A stretch of 13,354 nucleotides of DNA from Acidobacteria bacterium UBA7540 (GTDB lineage: Bacteria; Acidobacteriota; Terriglobia; UBA7540), in assembly GCA_002478145.1 (NCBI GenBank), contig DLMI01000126.1:1-13354 (forward strand). Reading direction: 5' to 3'. The notes under the pieces are model-generated. The model was given only the letters and a program-made list of their open reading frames with translations, did not search any database and was not told where the DNA came from. A program made the position numbers and the translations under genes. Of this stretch, positions 1 to 7,161 are shown one piece after another. Each line of letters opens with the position of its first letter. The first letter of the stretch is position 1.

Positions 1-89
1 TAGAATACGGCACGGTGGCGATGATGGCCACGGACAAGACGCGGACCCGTCGGCCGACGGGCGGTCCGCGCTACTTGCTCCAAGCCGCA

Positions 90-176
90 GTCATTCCCGC
101 GAAAGCGGGAATCCAGTCTGTAGGCAGCTCATTTCCCAAGGCTTGCGGAGTGGATTCCCGCTTTCGCGGGAATGAC
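90..176. repeat. Inverted-repeat element with two GAAA/TTTC hairpins
   Basis: Two 26-base arms, at 90-115 and 151-176, are exact reverse complements, separated by 35 bases. Each arm is itself a hairpin: ATTCCCGC, a GAAA (or TTTC) loop, then GCGGGAAT. This layout matches widespread small palindromic intergenic repeats of the REP/MITE kind in Proteobacteria and other phyla. Reading frame 3 stays open from base 3 to the TAG at 177-179, and its last part is simply the translated repeat (VIPAKAGIQ ... RFRGND), so the frame is not evidence of a gene by itself. The rest of 1-286 shows no other gene. Confidence 0.85.
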
Positions 177-233
177 TAGCGTTCCCTAAGGGGCACCACT
201 CCAAATGACACCACTACCCCCAACGACAGTGAA

Positions 234-263
234 TTGACAGCTTGCTGCGTGAAGCGGTAGCAT
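234..263 (+). promoter_or_regulatory. Candidate sigma-70 type promoter for the + strand GH10 gene
   Basis: A perfect TTGACA at 234-239 is followed after 18 bases by TAGCAT at 258-263, which matches the -10 consensus at four of six positions. Transcription would start near 270, just before the ribosome-binding site at 275-280. The resulting leader is very short, and the match could be chance. Confidence 0.3.
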
Positions 264-286
264 CCCCGGAGCCTGAGGTGCCGACT

Positions 287-1579
287 ATGAAACAGCCATC
301 CCGCCCCCTCGCGTCACGGTTTGTGCCCCATCGCGGCGCCGAATGGCGCAGCGAGGCCGACAGCCGGATCGAGCGTCTCCGCAAGGGTGACTTGGTGGTC
401 GAAGTCCGCGGTCACAACGGGGCGCCCTTGAAGGATGCCCGCCTCGAGTACCGGCTCAAGCGCCACAGTTTCCTGTTCGGCACGGCCATCGCGCACGCTC
501 CCTTTGCCGACAGCGGCGACGACGGCCGGCACTACCGGCAGTTCATCCTCGACCATTCGAGCGCCCTGGTCTGCGAGAACGAGATGAAGTGGTACGCCAC
601 CGAGGTCGAGCGCGGCCGCGAGGACTACGCGCCCGCTGACGCGTTGCTCGCCTTTGCCGACCGGAACGGTCTGGCGATGCGTGGTCACTGCCTGTTCTGG
701 GACAACAAGGAGTGGGTCCAGCCCTGGCTCGCCGCACTCGACCAGAGCGAGCTGCGCGCCGCGATGGAGCGCCGCCTCACAGCCACCGTAAACCGCTATG
801 CCGGCCGGCTGGTGGCCTGGGACGTGAACAACGAGATCCTCGACGGCTCGTTCTATCGCGAGCGGATGGGGCCGGACGCGGCCGCGTGGATGTTCAGAGA
901 GGCGGCGCGGCTCGATCCCAAGACGCCGCTCTTCGTGAACGAGTTCGGGATCCTCGGCGAGCGGGAGAAGACCGAGCGGTACCTGGAGTTGATCCGCGAT
1001 CTCCGCACGCGTGGCGCTCAGGTTGGCGGAATCGGTATCCAGTCGCACGACTGCGATCGCCTCACTGTCGATGGTCATGCGGTGCTCGCGCCGGGGGAAC
1101 GGCCTCAGTGGCTGCTCAGCGCCCCGCTCACGCCGGCGGCCTTTCTCGCGACGCTCGACCGGCTGCACGCTGAGACCGGGCTGCCGATCCATCTCACAGA
1201 AATCAGCGCCAAGACGCCCGACGCCGCCCGGCGCGCGGACCTCCTGGAGATGCTCTTCCGACTCGGGTTCAGCCACGAGGCGGTTCAGGCGATCCTGCTT
1301 TGGGGCTTTGGCGCAAGGACGCATTGGATGGGGCCCGATGCAGCGCTCATGAACGCGGATGGCACGTTGACTCCTGCTGGCAGCCGCATCAGCCGTCTTC
1401 TGCGCGACGAATGGTCGACGCGGGGAAACGGCGTGACCGGCGCCGACGGTCGCCTCGCTTTTCGCGGCTTCTACGGCAGCTACGCGCTGGGGGTCCGGGC
1501 GCCGGGCGGCCGCGAAATCGTGCAGGAAGTCCGCCTGACGAAATCCGCGCCGACCGCCACCGTGCAACTCACTGAATAG
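287..1579 (+). CDS. GH10 family glycoside hydrolase (endo-1,4-beta-xylanase-like), no signal peptide
   Basis: Family GH10 enzymes cut beta-1,4-xylan or xylo-oligosaccharides with retention of configuration. The ATG at 287 is preferred (430 aa) because GAGGTG at 275-280 sits 6 bases upstream; the frame can extend back to a TTG at 242 without a Shine-Dalgarno. With ATG numbering, residues about 30-65 form a short beta segment leading into HSFLFGTAI, and ENEMKW lies at 97-102. GHCLFWD lies at 133-139, WDVNNE at 178-183 with likely acid/base Glu183, GIQSH at about 250-254, and HLTE ending at likely nucleophile Glu305. The WGFGARTHW segment follows at about 339-347. The C-terminal 45 or so residues look like a small beta extension (GRLAFRGFYGSYALGV). 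The acid/base motif has Asn where WDVVNE is more usual. No signal peptide is visible, so a cytoplasmic location is inferred. It converges with the second GH10 gene. Confidence 0.9.
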   Translation: MKQPSRPLASRFVPHRGAEWRSEADSRIERLRKGDLVVEVRGHNGAPLKDARLEYRLKRHSFLFGTAIAHAPFADSGDDGRHYRQFILDHSSALVCENEMKWYATEVERGREDYAPADALLAFADRNGLAMRGHCLFWDNKEWVQPWLAALDQSELRAAMERRLTATVNRYAGRLVAWDVNNEILDGSFYRERMGPDAAAWMFREAARLDPKTPLFVNEFGILGEREKTERYLELIRDLRTRGAQVGGIGIQSHDCDRLTVDGHAVLAPGERPQWLLSAPLTPAAFLATLDRLHAETGLPIHLTEISAKTPDAARRADLLEMLFRLGFSHEAVQAILLWGFGARTHWMGPDAALMNADGTLTPAGSRISRLLRDEWSTRGNGVTGADGRLAFRGFYGSYALGVRAPGGREIVQEVRLTKSAPTATVQLTE

Positions 1580-1580
1580 G

Positions 1581-1707
1581 CGGAAAAACCCTCCCAAGCT
1601 GTCATTCCGAGCGGAGCGAGGAATCTCGCTCTGAGTGTTTTCAAGACAATGCGAGATTCCTCGTCGCCTGCGGCTCCTCGGAATGACAAGCCGAACGGGT
1701 TTTTCCG
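1581..1707. terminator. Inverted-repeat element, likely bidirectional terminator between convergent genes
   Basis: Three pairs of complementary blocks nest around one centre. They are CGGAAAAACCC at 1581-1591 with 1697-1707 (11/11), GTCATTCCGA at 1601-1610 with 1678-1687 (10/10), and CGAGGAATCTCGC at 1617-1629 with 1651-1663 (13/13). The inner blocks resemble a common dispersed element that starts GTCATTCCGAG. The outermost pair ends in runs of A on one side and T on the other, so either strand would give a stem followed by U-rich RNA. It lies one base after the upstream GH10 stop and about 50 bases before the minus-strand GH10 stop. Terminator activity is inferred; the inverted repeat is directly visible. 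Confidence 0.6.
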
Positions 1708-1754
1708 CAGCCTGTACAGCCGCAACTGAAGAACCGGGCTAGGCTGGGTTGCAT

Positions 1755-2840
1755 CTAAGGTTGGGCTGGCGACGCGCGCCGGAGGGCCTCGACCACCGCG
1801 TCGAATGCAGGCTTGGGTCGTCCCCGCCGATCCCAGAGCAGGGGGTGATTGGTACGTCCCTGAACTGGCCAGTTGTTGAGCCAGGTGTCGGCATCGGTAA
1901 CGCCCCAGAAGGTGACACGGCTGACAGCGCGGTGCTTCACGAACACGTCGAAGATGTCTGCGTAGCGCTGCGCTAGCCGCTCCTGCATGCCTTCGGGCAG
2001 ACCGTCCGCGTAGGGGTCGAGATCCGGCGTTAGCTCGATTCGCTTCGACACGTCGGCTCCCACCAACTCCTCGGGTCGAGGCAGTGGGTCGATGTCCAAC
2101 TCCGTGATGATGATCTGCCTGCCGACCTTGGCGAGGTCCACGATCGCCACTTCGATTTCCTCGAGAGCGGGACCTTCCAGCAGCCAGTGGCCCTGCTCGC
2201 CGATGCCGTCGATCCGGATCCCGCGCTCGCTGAGCGACCTCACCAGCCGAATGGCCGCCTCGCGCTTGGCCGGCTTCCAGAGGTTGTAGTCGTTGTAATA
2301 GAGCTGCGCGTCGGGGTCGGCCTCGTGGGCGAACTTGAACGCCATTGAGACGTAGTCCTCGCCCAGCGTCACGTACCAAGGCGTCTTCCGCCAAGTGCCG
2401 TCGTCTTCGAAGGCCTCGTTGACGACGTCCCAAGCGCGCACGCGTCCCCGGTAACGCCCGACGACGGTTTGGATGTGCACCCGCAATCGCGACAGAAGTG
2501 CCTTGCGGTCGGCCGCCGTGCCTGGCGCACCTTCGAAGACCCAGTTGGGCGTCTGCTGATGCCAGACCAGCACGTGGCCGACCACGAACAGACCGTACTT
2601 CGCTCCGAGGGCAACATACTGGTCCGCAGCGGCGAATTCGAAACGATCAGGCTGCGGATGGACGACCTCCCACTTGAGGACGTTCTCGGGACTGATCGTG
2701 CTGAAATGGCGCCGCACGAGTTCGAGTGCGGAGGGGTCTTGCCCCGTGATCTGGGCGTCGTTGAGCGTGGCACCGAGGAGAAAACGCTCTCTCAGGACCT
2801 CCCGTAGTGTGGTCTCTGGGTCTGCACGCCGGCCCGTCAT
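1755..2840 (-). CDS. GH10 endo-1,4-beta-xylanase, probably intracellular
   Basis: This is a canonical GH10 catalytic domain of 361 aa with little else. The ATG at 2840 is chosen because AGGTG lies 6 bases upstream of it; the TTG eight codons earlier has no Shine-Dalgarno. Residues in ATG numbering: SPENVLKW at about 50-57, GHVLVWHQQTPNW at 88-100, WDVVNE at 137-142 with acid/base Glu142, YYNDYN at 181-186, GIGEQGH at 212-218, ITELD with nucleophile Glu247, and WGVTDADTW at 312-320. No signal peptide or carbohydrate-binding module is seen, which fits the intracellular GH10 xylanases that digest imported xylo-oligosaccharides. It lies 63 bases downstream of the GPH symporter on the same strand, so the two probably share a transcript. 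Substrate preference cannot be settled from sequence alone. Confidence 0.95.
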   Translation of the reverse strand: MTGRRADPETTLREVLRERFLLGATLNDAQITGQDPSALELVRRHFSTISPENVLKWEVVHPQPDRFEFAAADQYVALGAKYGLFVVGHVLVWHQQTPNWVFEGAPGTAADRKALLSRLRVHIQTVVGRYRGRVRAWDVVNEAFEDDGTWRKTPWYVTLGEDYVSMAFKFAHEADPDAQLYYNDYNLWKPAKREAAIRLVRSLSERGIRIDGIGEQGHWLLEGPALEEIEVAIVDLAKVGRQIIITELDIDPLPRPEELVGADVSKRIELTPDLDPYADGLPEGMQERLAQRYADIFDVFVKHRAVSRVTFWGVTDADTWLNNWPVQGRTNHPLLWDRRGRPKPAFDAVVEALRRASPAQP

Positions 2841-2903
2841 GGGTGCACCTGCCGCGCCCAACAAGCTGAGAGAGCGAAGACGAGAACGTCTGCCCGCGAG
2901 AAG

Positions 2904-4409
2904 TCACACAATGGCGGCTTGCCCTCCAAAGCGCTTGCGGCGCTCGGCCAGCTCGTCCTGGATCTCTAGGTTCAGCTTCTTGGTGATCGAGTAGAAACAC
3001 AGGGCCCCGACGATGACGCAGTACAGGATCGCTGGATAGATGCTGATCGTCATGCGGATGCCGGACAATGCGTGGTCCGTCTGGGCCACGTGGGCCCGGT
3101 AGCCGTAGCCCGAGAGCAGCCAGCCTGCCAGGAAGCCGCCCAGGCTCAAGCCGAGCTTGAGAGCGAACAGGACGGTCGCGTAGATCACGCCCGTCGTGCG
3201 GCGGCCGGTCTTCCATTCCGAGTAGTCCGCCACATCGGCAAACATGGCCCACAGCAGCGGGATCGTCGGCGCATAGACCAGGGAGCGCAGCCAGACCATC
3301 ACGAAGATCGCCCAGATGTTGTCAGGCGGTAGAAAAATGAAGCCGGCCATGAAGACCGTGGTCAGCGCGAAACCGGTGAGCGCGACGACCTTCTTGCCGA
3401 ACTTGATGGACAGGTAGGTCGAAAAGAGCACGCCGATCACGAGCACGAACTGGGCCGACATGTTCCACAGGCTGAATCCCACCGACGAGACGTTCGACTT
3501 GGTTGCGTTGATGACCAGACCGAAGGCGTTCAGCAGCGAGAACCACAAGCCGCTGGCGCTGGCGCCATCTGCGGCGTAGGGCAGGCCCGCGCCCCCCAGG
3601 AACTCGAACAGGCGGTCCTTGTTCACGTAGTACTGGAAGAAGTAGATGACCGTGCCGTCGCGCATGGAGTTCGCCGTGAAGTGGGCCAGGGTGACGACGA
3701 ACATGGCAATCCAGGGCCCGATCTTGCCCAGAGTGCCGAAGGATTGTCTGATGGAGACCTTCTCCTGCGCCAAAGGCTGGATGCGCTCGCGAGTGGACAA
3801 GAACGTGATCACGAAGCAGGCGACGCAGATCAACGCCCACAAGCCGATGGTCATCTGCCAACCCTTGGCGTTGTTGCCCTGTCCGAACTTGGCCACCAGC
3901 GGCAGCGTGAAGCCGCCCACGATCAGCTGCGCGATCAGCGCTGCCACAAAGCGGTACGCGGACAAGCTCGTGCGCTCATTGACGTCGCCGGTCATGACTG
4001 CGGTCATTGCTGAGTAGGGTGTGTTGTTGGCCGAGTAGAGCGTCATCAGTAGGATGTTGGTCACAGCGGCGTAGACCAGCGTGGGGCCGTAGCTGAAGCC
4101 CGGCACGGTGTACGCCAGAACCATGACGATGGCCCAGGGCAGCGCGGTCCACAGCACCCAGGGGCGGAACTTGCCCCATCGTGTGTTGGTGCGGTCAGCC
4201 AAGACGCCCATCATGGGATCGAAGAAGGCGTCCCAGAACCGACCCACCAAGAGCAGCGTGCCGGCGATGCCGGCCGCAATGCCCATGGTGTCGGTGTAGA
4301 AGTTCAACTGGAAGAGGATCATCGTCATGAAGACGAAGTTCGCAGCGCCGTCACCGAGGCTGTATCCAACCTTTTCCACCACTGAAAGCTTCTGAGTCCC
4401 GCTCGTCAT
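2904..4409 (-). CDS. GPH-family (MelB/XynB-like) glycoside:cation symporter
   Basis: This is a predicted inner-membrane symporter of 501 aa with about 12 membrane segments. The family signature is clear. GYSLGDGAANF is at 15-25, and R57-FW-D60-AFF-D64-P matches the Arg/Asp cation-site motif of MelB-type carriers. ADRTNTRWGKFRPW follows at 71-84, and the typical amphipathic tail (TKKLNLEIQDELAERR) closes the protein. GPH carriers import oligosaccharides or pentosides with Na+ or H+; xylo-oligosaccharides are the inferred cargo because a GH10 xylanase follows and a GH67 remnant precedes it. AAAGGAG at 4416-4422 lies 6 bases before the ATG, a strong ribosome-binding site. The ATG overlaps the TGA of the upstream GH67 fragment (ATGA), which suggests ancestral translational coupling. 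A hydrophilic insert near residues 255-275 makes it somewhat longer than MelB. Confidence 0.93.
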   Translation of the reverse strand: MTSGTQKLSVVEKVGYSLGDGAANFVFMTMILFQLNFYTDTMGIAAGIAGTLLLVGRFWDAFFDPMMGVLADRTNTRWGKFRPWVLWTALPWAIVMVLAYTVPGFSYGPTLVYAAVTNILLMTLYSANNTPYSAMTAVMTGDVNERTSLSAYRFVAALIAQLIVGGFTLPLVAKFGQGNNAKGWQMTIGLWALICVACFVITFLSTRERIQPLAQEKVSIRQSFGTLGKIGPWIAMFVVTLAHFTANSMRDGTVIYFFQYYVNKDRLFEFLGGAGLPYAADGASASGLWFSLLNAFGLVINATKSNVSSVGFSLWNMSAQFVLVIGVLFSTYLSIKFGKKVVALTGFALTTVFMAGFIFLPPDNIWAIFVMVWLRSLVYAPTIPLLWAMFADVADYSEWKTGRRTTGVIYATVLFALKLGLSLGGFLAGWLLSGYGYRAHVAQTDHALSGIRMTISIYPAILYCVIVGALCFYSITKKLNLEIQDELAERRKRFGGQAAIV

Positions 4410-4651
4410 CTCCGGCTCCTTTGATCAAACGCAGTGGTCGCTGCCGGGGTTGACCCTGTGGGCCCAGGAGCGACCGGTTGTTGAAACGATCGAAAGTAGT
4501 GCATGCACTTGTCGCGCCAGGCAGCGGCGTCCTCGGCCTGCTGGTGCAGCTTGCCGAGCACGGCCTGGTAGCGCTCCTCGTCGACTCGTCCCTGGAGCGT
4601 CTTCCAGAGCGCCTCAAACCTGCGGGCCTCCTCCGCGCCTGCACCATCCAA
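4406..4651 (-). pseudogene. C-terminal remnant of a GH67 alpha-glucuronidase
   Basis: The frame is open from 4708 to the TGA at 4406-4408 and has only a TTG start (4651, 81 aa). The segment GAEEARRFEALWKTL, then GRVDEERYQAVL, QAEDAAAWRD and a following YF closely match my recollection of the C-terminal end of GH67 alpha-glucuronidases (G-x-EEA ... W-x-x-L-x-G-K-x-D-x-x-R-Y ... WRD ... YF). A full GH67 is about 670-730 aa, so some 90 percent is missing. In frame, a stop at 4709-4711 closes the reading frame upstream, and residues encoded before about 4655 no longer look like the family. The 3' end is intact and overlaps the symporter start by ATGA, as expected for a real operon gene. It may still be translated as a small non-catalytic peptide. 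The family call rests on memory of the motif, not a search. Confidence 0.65.
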
Positions 4652-4709
4652 TTCAGGCCATGACAGCGTTGCTGACCTGGCACTGGGGGATTGTACACCC
4701 TTGACATGT

Positions 4710-5019
4710 TATGCGCGAAAAATGGGTTCGGGGTGCTGTGACACCAGGCCTGTCTCGGCTTACGGGTTCCCCGCCCCAGACTTCGCCGAGCAGATTTCTC
4801 CGCCTGACTCTCGGTTGTCTACCTGTCGGACGGGCAAATAACCGGTCAAGTCGCTCCCCCGACAAAAGACTTGTATTTTTGCGCGTGATTCAGAATACTT
4901 TGTAATTGCACCCTGCCCTGTCCTGCGTGGGGATATGTGCTGGTCCACAATTGCCCCGTTCAGGATTCGGACAGGGGGCGCAATCGCTCTCTTTCCCCGC
5001 CAGGGATCTTTTTCATCCA
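4710..5019. other. Gene-free interval upstream of the ccm-linked operon
   Basis: No frame here has coding features I can support, and no RNA gene is recognised. Left edge: on the minus strand TACAAT (4690-4695) could be a -10 for the GH67 remnant/symporter/GH10 operon, but its -35 (TTCGCG at 4714-4719) is weak. Right side: complementary octamers CCCTGTCC (4916-4923) and GGACAGGG (4969-4976) could form a long-loop stem in the leader of the 5103 gene. The interval separates repeat-array-free DNA on the left from heptamer-rich DNA on the right. Confidence 0.4.
4871..4899 (+). promoter_or_regulatory. Candidate promoter for the ccm-linked operon
   Basis: TTGTAT at 4871-4876 and AATACT at 4894-4899 are 17 bases apart, matching sigma-70 hexamers at three and four of six positions. 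The surrounding DNA is AT-richer than average for the window. If used, it gives a leader of almost 200 bases that contains both leader hairpins. The match is weak. Confidence 0.25.
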
Positions 5020-5110
5020 CAGGTTCCGCCGAGGAACCGCGAATAACATGAAGGGAAGCACGACTTACTATTCCCAGGTTCAGCCGAGGAACCGAGAATA
5101 AGATGAAGGG
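5020..5110 (+). repeat. Duplicated 36-bp leader unit with a Shine-Dalgarno hairpin and ATG
   Basis: Two copies at 5020-5055 and 5075-5110 agree at 33 of 36 positions, with a 55-base period. Each contains a small stem-loop: GGTTCC / GGAACC with a 5-base loop in copy 1, and GGTTC / GAACC with a 7-base loop in copy 2. Each then has GAGGAA, 11 bases of spacer, and ATGAAGGG. In copy 2 the ATG is the start of the 5103 gene; in copy 1 it opens a 17-codon mini-ORF. The GAGGAA is partly inside the stem, so folding could limit ribosome access. A regulatory role is inferred. Confidence 0.7.
5048..5101 (+). other. 17-codon mini-ORF in the leader, ending one base before the next ATG
   Basis: The ATG of leader copy 1 opens a frame encoding MKGSTTYYSQVQPRNRE and ends at TAA 5099-5101; one base later the ATG of the 5103 gene begins. 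The arrangement would allow a ribosome finishing the mini-ORF to melt the copy-2 hairpin and re-initiate. It has the same start context as the real gene. It may equally be a by-product of a simple duplication that has no translated product. Confidence 0.3.
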
Positions 5111-6359
5111 CTTAGGCACAGTACGTGGTGGTCTGATCTTCCTGGCGTCACATTTGTTACTCGTTTCTCTCCCGGCAGCTTTGCAAGCGCAGGGGAGGAT
5201 TCAAGGTCAGGTTTGGAACGGCACTACCGACAAGCAGGTTTCGAACCAGGCCGTGCAGTTGTTGCTTCCGCGGGGGGGAATGCAGCGGGTGGCGACGACT
5301 ACCACCGACGTGCGCGGCCGCTTTGTATTCCCCTCCGCCAATATCGATCCCTCGTCGTTTTATTTGGTGCAAGCTGCTTATCAGGGAGTGGATTACAACG
5401 CGCCGGCGCAATTCGATCCGGAGGGAACAGCTACCGTCAGCATCACGGTGTACGATGCCAACTCGTCTGCACCGCCGCTCCGCATCCAGTCGGCGCGCGT
5501 GGTCGTTCAAGCCCAAGGTAACAAGGCGCACGTGCAGGAGATGTTTGCAGTCAGGAATCCGAGCAACCCTCCACGCAGCTACGCCAACCCGGAGGGCACA
5601 TTCCATTTCCGGCTGTCGCCTGGCAGGGGGCAGCCCAACGCGGCGGTGGCAGGGCTGATGAACATGCCGCTGCCGCAGCCGGTGAACCCCGGGAAAGGCC
5701 CAGGAGAATATTTCCTCCGCTATCCTCTCAAGCCCGGGCTGACCATCGTGATGATTGCCTACGATGTGGATTACAGCTCGAAGCATCTCTCGTTGGGCGA
5801 CTCGTATCCTTATCCGATCGATAGCGCGGAATTGTTAGTCTCGCCCGCAAGTCTCACCGTGGATTCCGCCCTCTTCAAAGCCGCAGGAGGCGACGCCGAT
5901 ACAGGCAGTCAGAAGTATGTTGCGGCCGGCTTGCAGAACGGAACCAAACTTGAAGCTCGCTTGAGCGGTGAAGCCACGCGCGGCGAACAGGCAGAGTTGG
6001 GCCAGGGCGACGCGCAAGTCAAGATTCTTCCCAACCCCATCACTCGGCTTGAAGTTCCCTTGCTGGCCTGCTTCCTGTTGGCGCTCCTGTGGGCGCTCGG
6101 CATCCGCCTGGCCAAGGAATGGCCGCGATTTCAGGAGCAGCTCAAGGCGAGTCCGGTGCAAAAAGAGCTTGAATCCGAGGTTGACGCGTTGTTTAATTCC
6201 CTTGCCGATCTCGATGAGCTCTTTGCTGCCGGCAAGGTAGCGGAAAAGCAGTATTGGAAAGAGCGACTGGACCTGAAAGCGCGATTGCTGGCGACCCTGA
6301 AGAAAGCTTCGCCCTCGCTGCTGGACTCTTATGTCACCCGACACACCTCCTCCCGTTAG
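5103..6359 (+). CDS. Secreted/membrane protein with N-terminal carboxypeptidase-regulatory-like domain, ccm-linked
   Basis: The protein has 418 aa. Residues 1-29 look like a signal peptide (hydrophobic LIFLASHLLLVSL, then AALQAQ). Residues about 31-115 (GRIQGQVWNGTTDKQV ... TTTDVRGRFVF) resemble the carboxypeptidase-regulatory-like / transthyretin-like beta fold. A second beta-rich region covers about 125-300. One membrane segment lies at about 316-335 (LEVPLLACFLLALLWALGI), and a charged helical tail of about 80 residues faces the cytoplasm. The predicted topology is therefore a large periplasmic part with a short cytoplasmic helix. Exact function is not known to me. Its 3' end overlaps ccmA by 29 bases, so it is in the same operon and may aid haem or cytochrome handling; that is inference from position only. 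The start at 5103 lies in the duplicated leader. Confidence 0.8.
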   Translation: MKGLGTVRGGLIFLASHLLLVSLPAALQAQGRIQGQVWNGTTDKQVSNQAVQLLLPRGGMQRVATTTTDVRGRFVFPSANIDPSSFYLVQAAYQGVDYNAPAQFDPEGTATVSITVYDANSSAPPLRIQSARVVVQAQGNKAHVQEMFAVRNPSNPPRSYANPEGTFHFRLSPGRGQPNAAVAGLMNMPLPQPVNPGKGPGEYFLRYPLKPGLTIVMIAYDVDYSSKHLSLGDSYPYPIDSAELLVSPASLTVDSALFKAAGGDADTGSQKYVAAGLQNGTKLEARLSGEATRGEQAELGQGDAQVKILPNPITRLEVPLLACFLLALLWALGIRLAKEWPRFQEQLKASPVQKELESEVDALFNSLADLDELFAAGKVAEKQYWKERLDLKARLLATLKKASPSLLDSYVTRHTSSR

Positions 6360-7065
6360 GGCCGCTCTCGAACTGCGGAACGTTTCCAAGTATTTTGGCG
6401 ACCTCGCCGCGCTTGCAGGCGTTCAATTACGCGTTGAGCCGGGAGACGCAATTCTGCTTTACGGTCCGAACGGCGCCGGCAAAACCACCCTGCTTCGCCT
6501 TCTGGCGACACTGGCCCGGCCGAGTGAGGGCGAGGTGCTGTTCGGGGGCAAGCACGTTCACCGCGACCCGGCGGCGAAGGCTGCAATCGGATTTGTGTCC
6601 CACACGACCTTCCTCTACGCCGATCTGACGGTGCGTGAGAACCTGAGGTTTTTCGGCACGCTGTTCGCCCTTCCTCGGCTGGAAAAGAAGATCGATGCCG
6701 CACTGGAGTTTTTCGATCTGGGTGACCGGGCGCGCACCCCGGTCCGGGAGCTCTCCCGAGGATTGCAACAGCGCGTCGCCCTCGCGCGCGCGTTCCTTCA
6801 TGACCCGCAGTTTTTGTTGTTGGATGAACCCTTCACGGGCCTCGATGCCGCCACGGTCAGTACCCTGGAGAGCCTGATGCGTGAACTTCCGGCGCAGGGG
6901 AAAGCTGTGATATTTTCCACCCACGATTTCGAACGCGGCGCCGCCCTGTCGCGAAGACTCGTAGCCCTGGAAGCCGGAAGGATTCGGTACGACGGGCCAT
7001 TGGCCCTCCTGCCCCGGAATCTATTGCGAGTGACGCCGGAGAAGGCGCAGAGCAGAAGGCAGTAG
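6331..7065 (+). CDS. ccmA: Cytochrome c maturation ABC transporter ATP-binding protein CcmA
   Basis: The protein has 244 aa, slightly longer than typical CcmA (about 205). Walker A is GPNGAGKTT at 45-53, the ABC signature LSRGLQQR at 141-148, Walker B FLLLDEP at 161-167 and the switch His198 in STHD. At the Q-loop position H91-T92 appear instead of a clear Gln. With CcmB it forms the ATPase that releases holo-CcmE from the CcmC/CcmD complex. The CcmA call rests mainly on ccmB and ccmC following directly; in isolation the protein could be any ABC-2 type ATPase. The ATG overlaps the previous gene by 29 bases, and I see no good Shine-Dalgarno, which suggests translational coupling. The last residues (QSRRQ) and the TAG lie inside a heptamer array, so the original C-terminus may have been replaced. 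Confidence 0.88.
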   Translation: MSPDTPPPVRAALELRNVSKYFGDLAALAGVQLRVEPGDAILLYGPNGAGKTTLLRLLATLARPSEGEVLFGGKHVHRDPAAKAAIGFVSHTTFLYADLTVRENLRFFGTLFALPRLEKKIDAALEFFDLGDRARTPVRELSRGLQQRVALARAFLHDPQFLLLDEPFTGLDAATVSTLESLMRELPAQGKAVIFSTHDFERGAALSRRLVALEAGRIRYDGPLALLPRNLLRVTPEKAQSRRQ

Positions 7066-7140
7066 GCAGTAAGCAGTAGGCAGTGAGCAGTAGGCAGAAG
7101 ACAGAAAGCAGAAAGCAGAAGACAGGAGGCAGAAGGCCGG
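7050..7140 (+). repeat. Heptamer array A, about 13 units (consensus ARGCAGW)
   Basis: The 91 bases divide exactly into thirteen 7-base units: gagcaga, aggcagt (twice), aagcagt, aggcagt, gagcagt, aggcaga, agacaga, aagcaga (twice), agacagg, aggcaga and aggccgg. Units vary but keep the 7-base register throughout. The array begins inside ccmA and contains its stop codon (TAG 7063-7065). Confidence 0.9.
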
Positions 7141-7161
7141 CGCCAGGGAATTGGGTCTTTG

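Noticed and set aside
3..179. Open frame entering from the left edge and ending at TAG 177-179
   Set aside because: The last half is the translated inverted repeat (VIPAKAGIQ ... RFRGND). The first 29 or so codons have no recognisable domain, so a truncated gene is possible but not supported.
314..1597. 427-codon minus-strand frame opposite the first GH10 gene
   Set aside because: Antisense shadow of a GC-rich gene. It shows no domain, while the + strand frame has all GH10 motifs.
1480..2433. 317-codon minus-strand frame overlapping both GH10 genes
   Set aside because: It is out of frame with the GH10 on the same strand, runs through the inverted repeat and is Arg-rich, as shadows in GC-rich DNA usually are.
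4701..4730. Perfect TTGACA (4701-4706) as a + strand promoter
   Set aside because: No -10-like hexamer is found 16-18 bases downstream (GGGTTC region).
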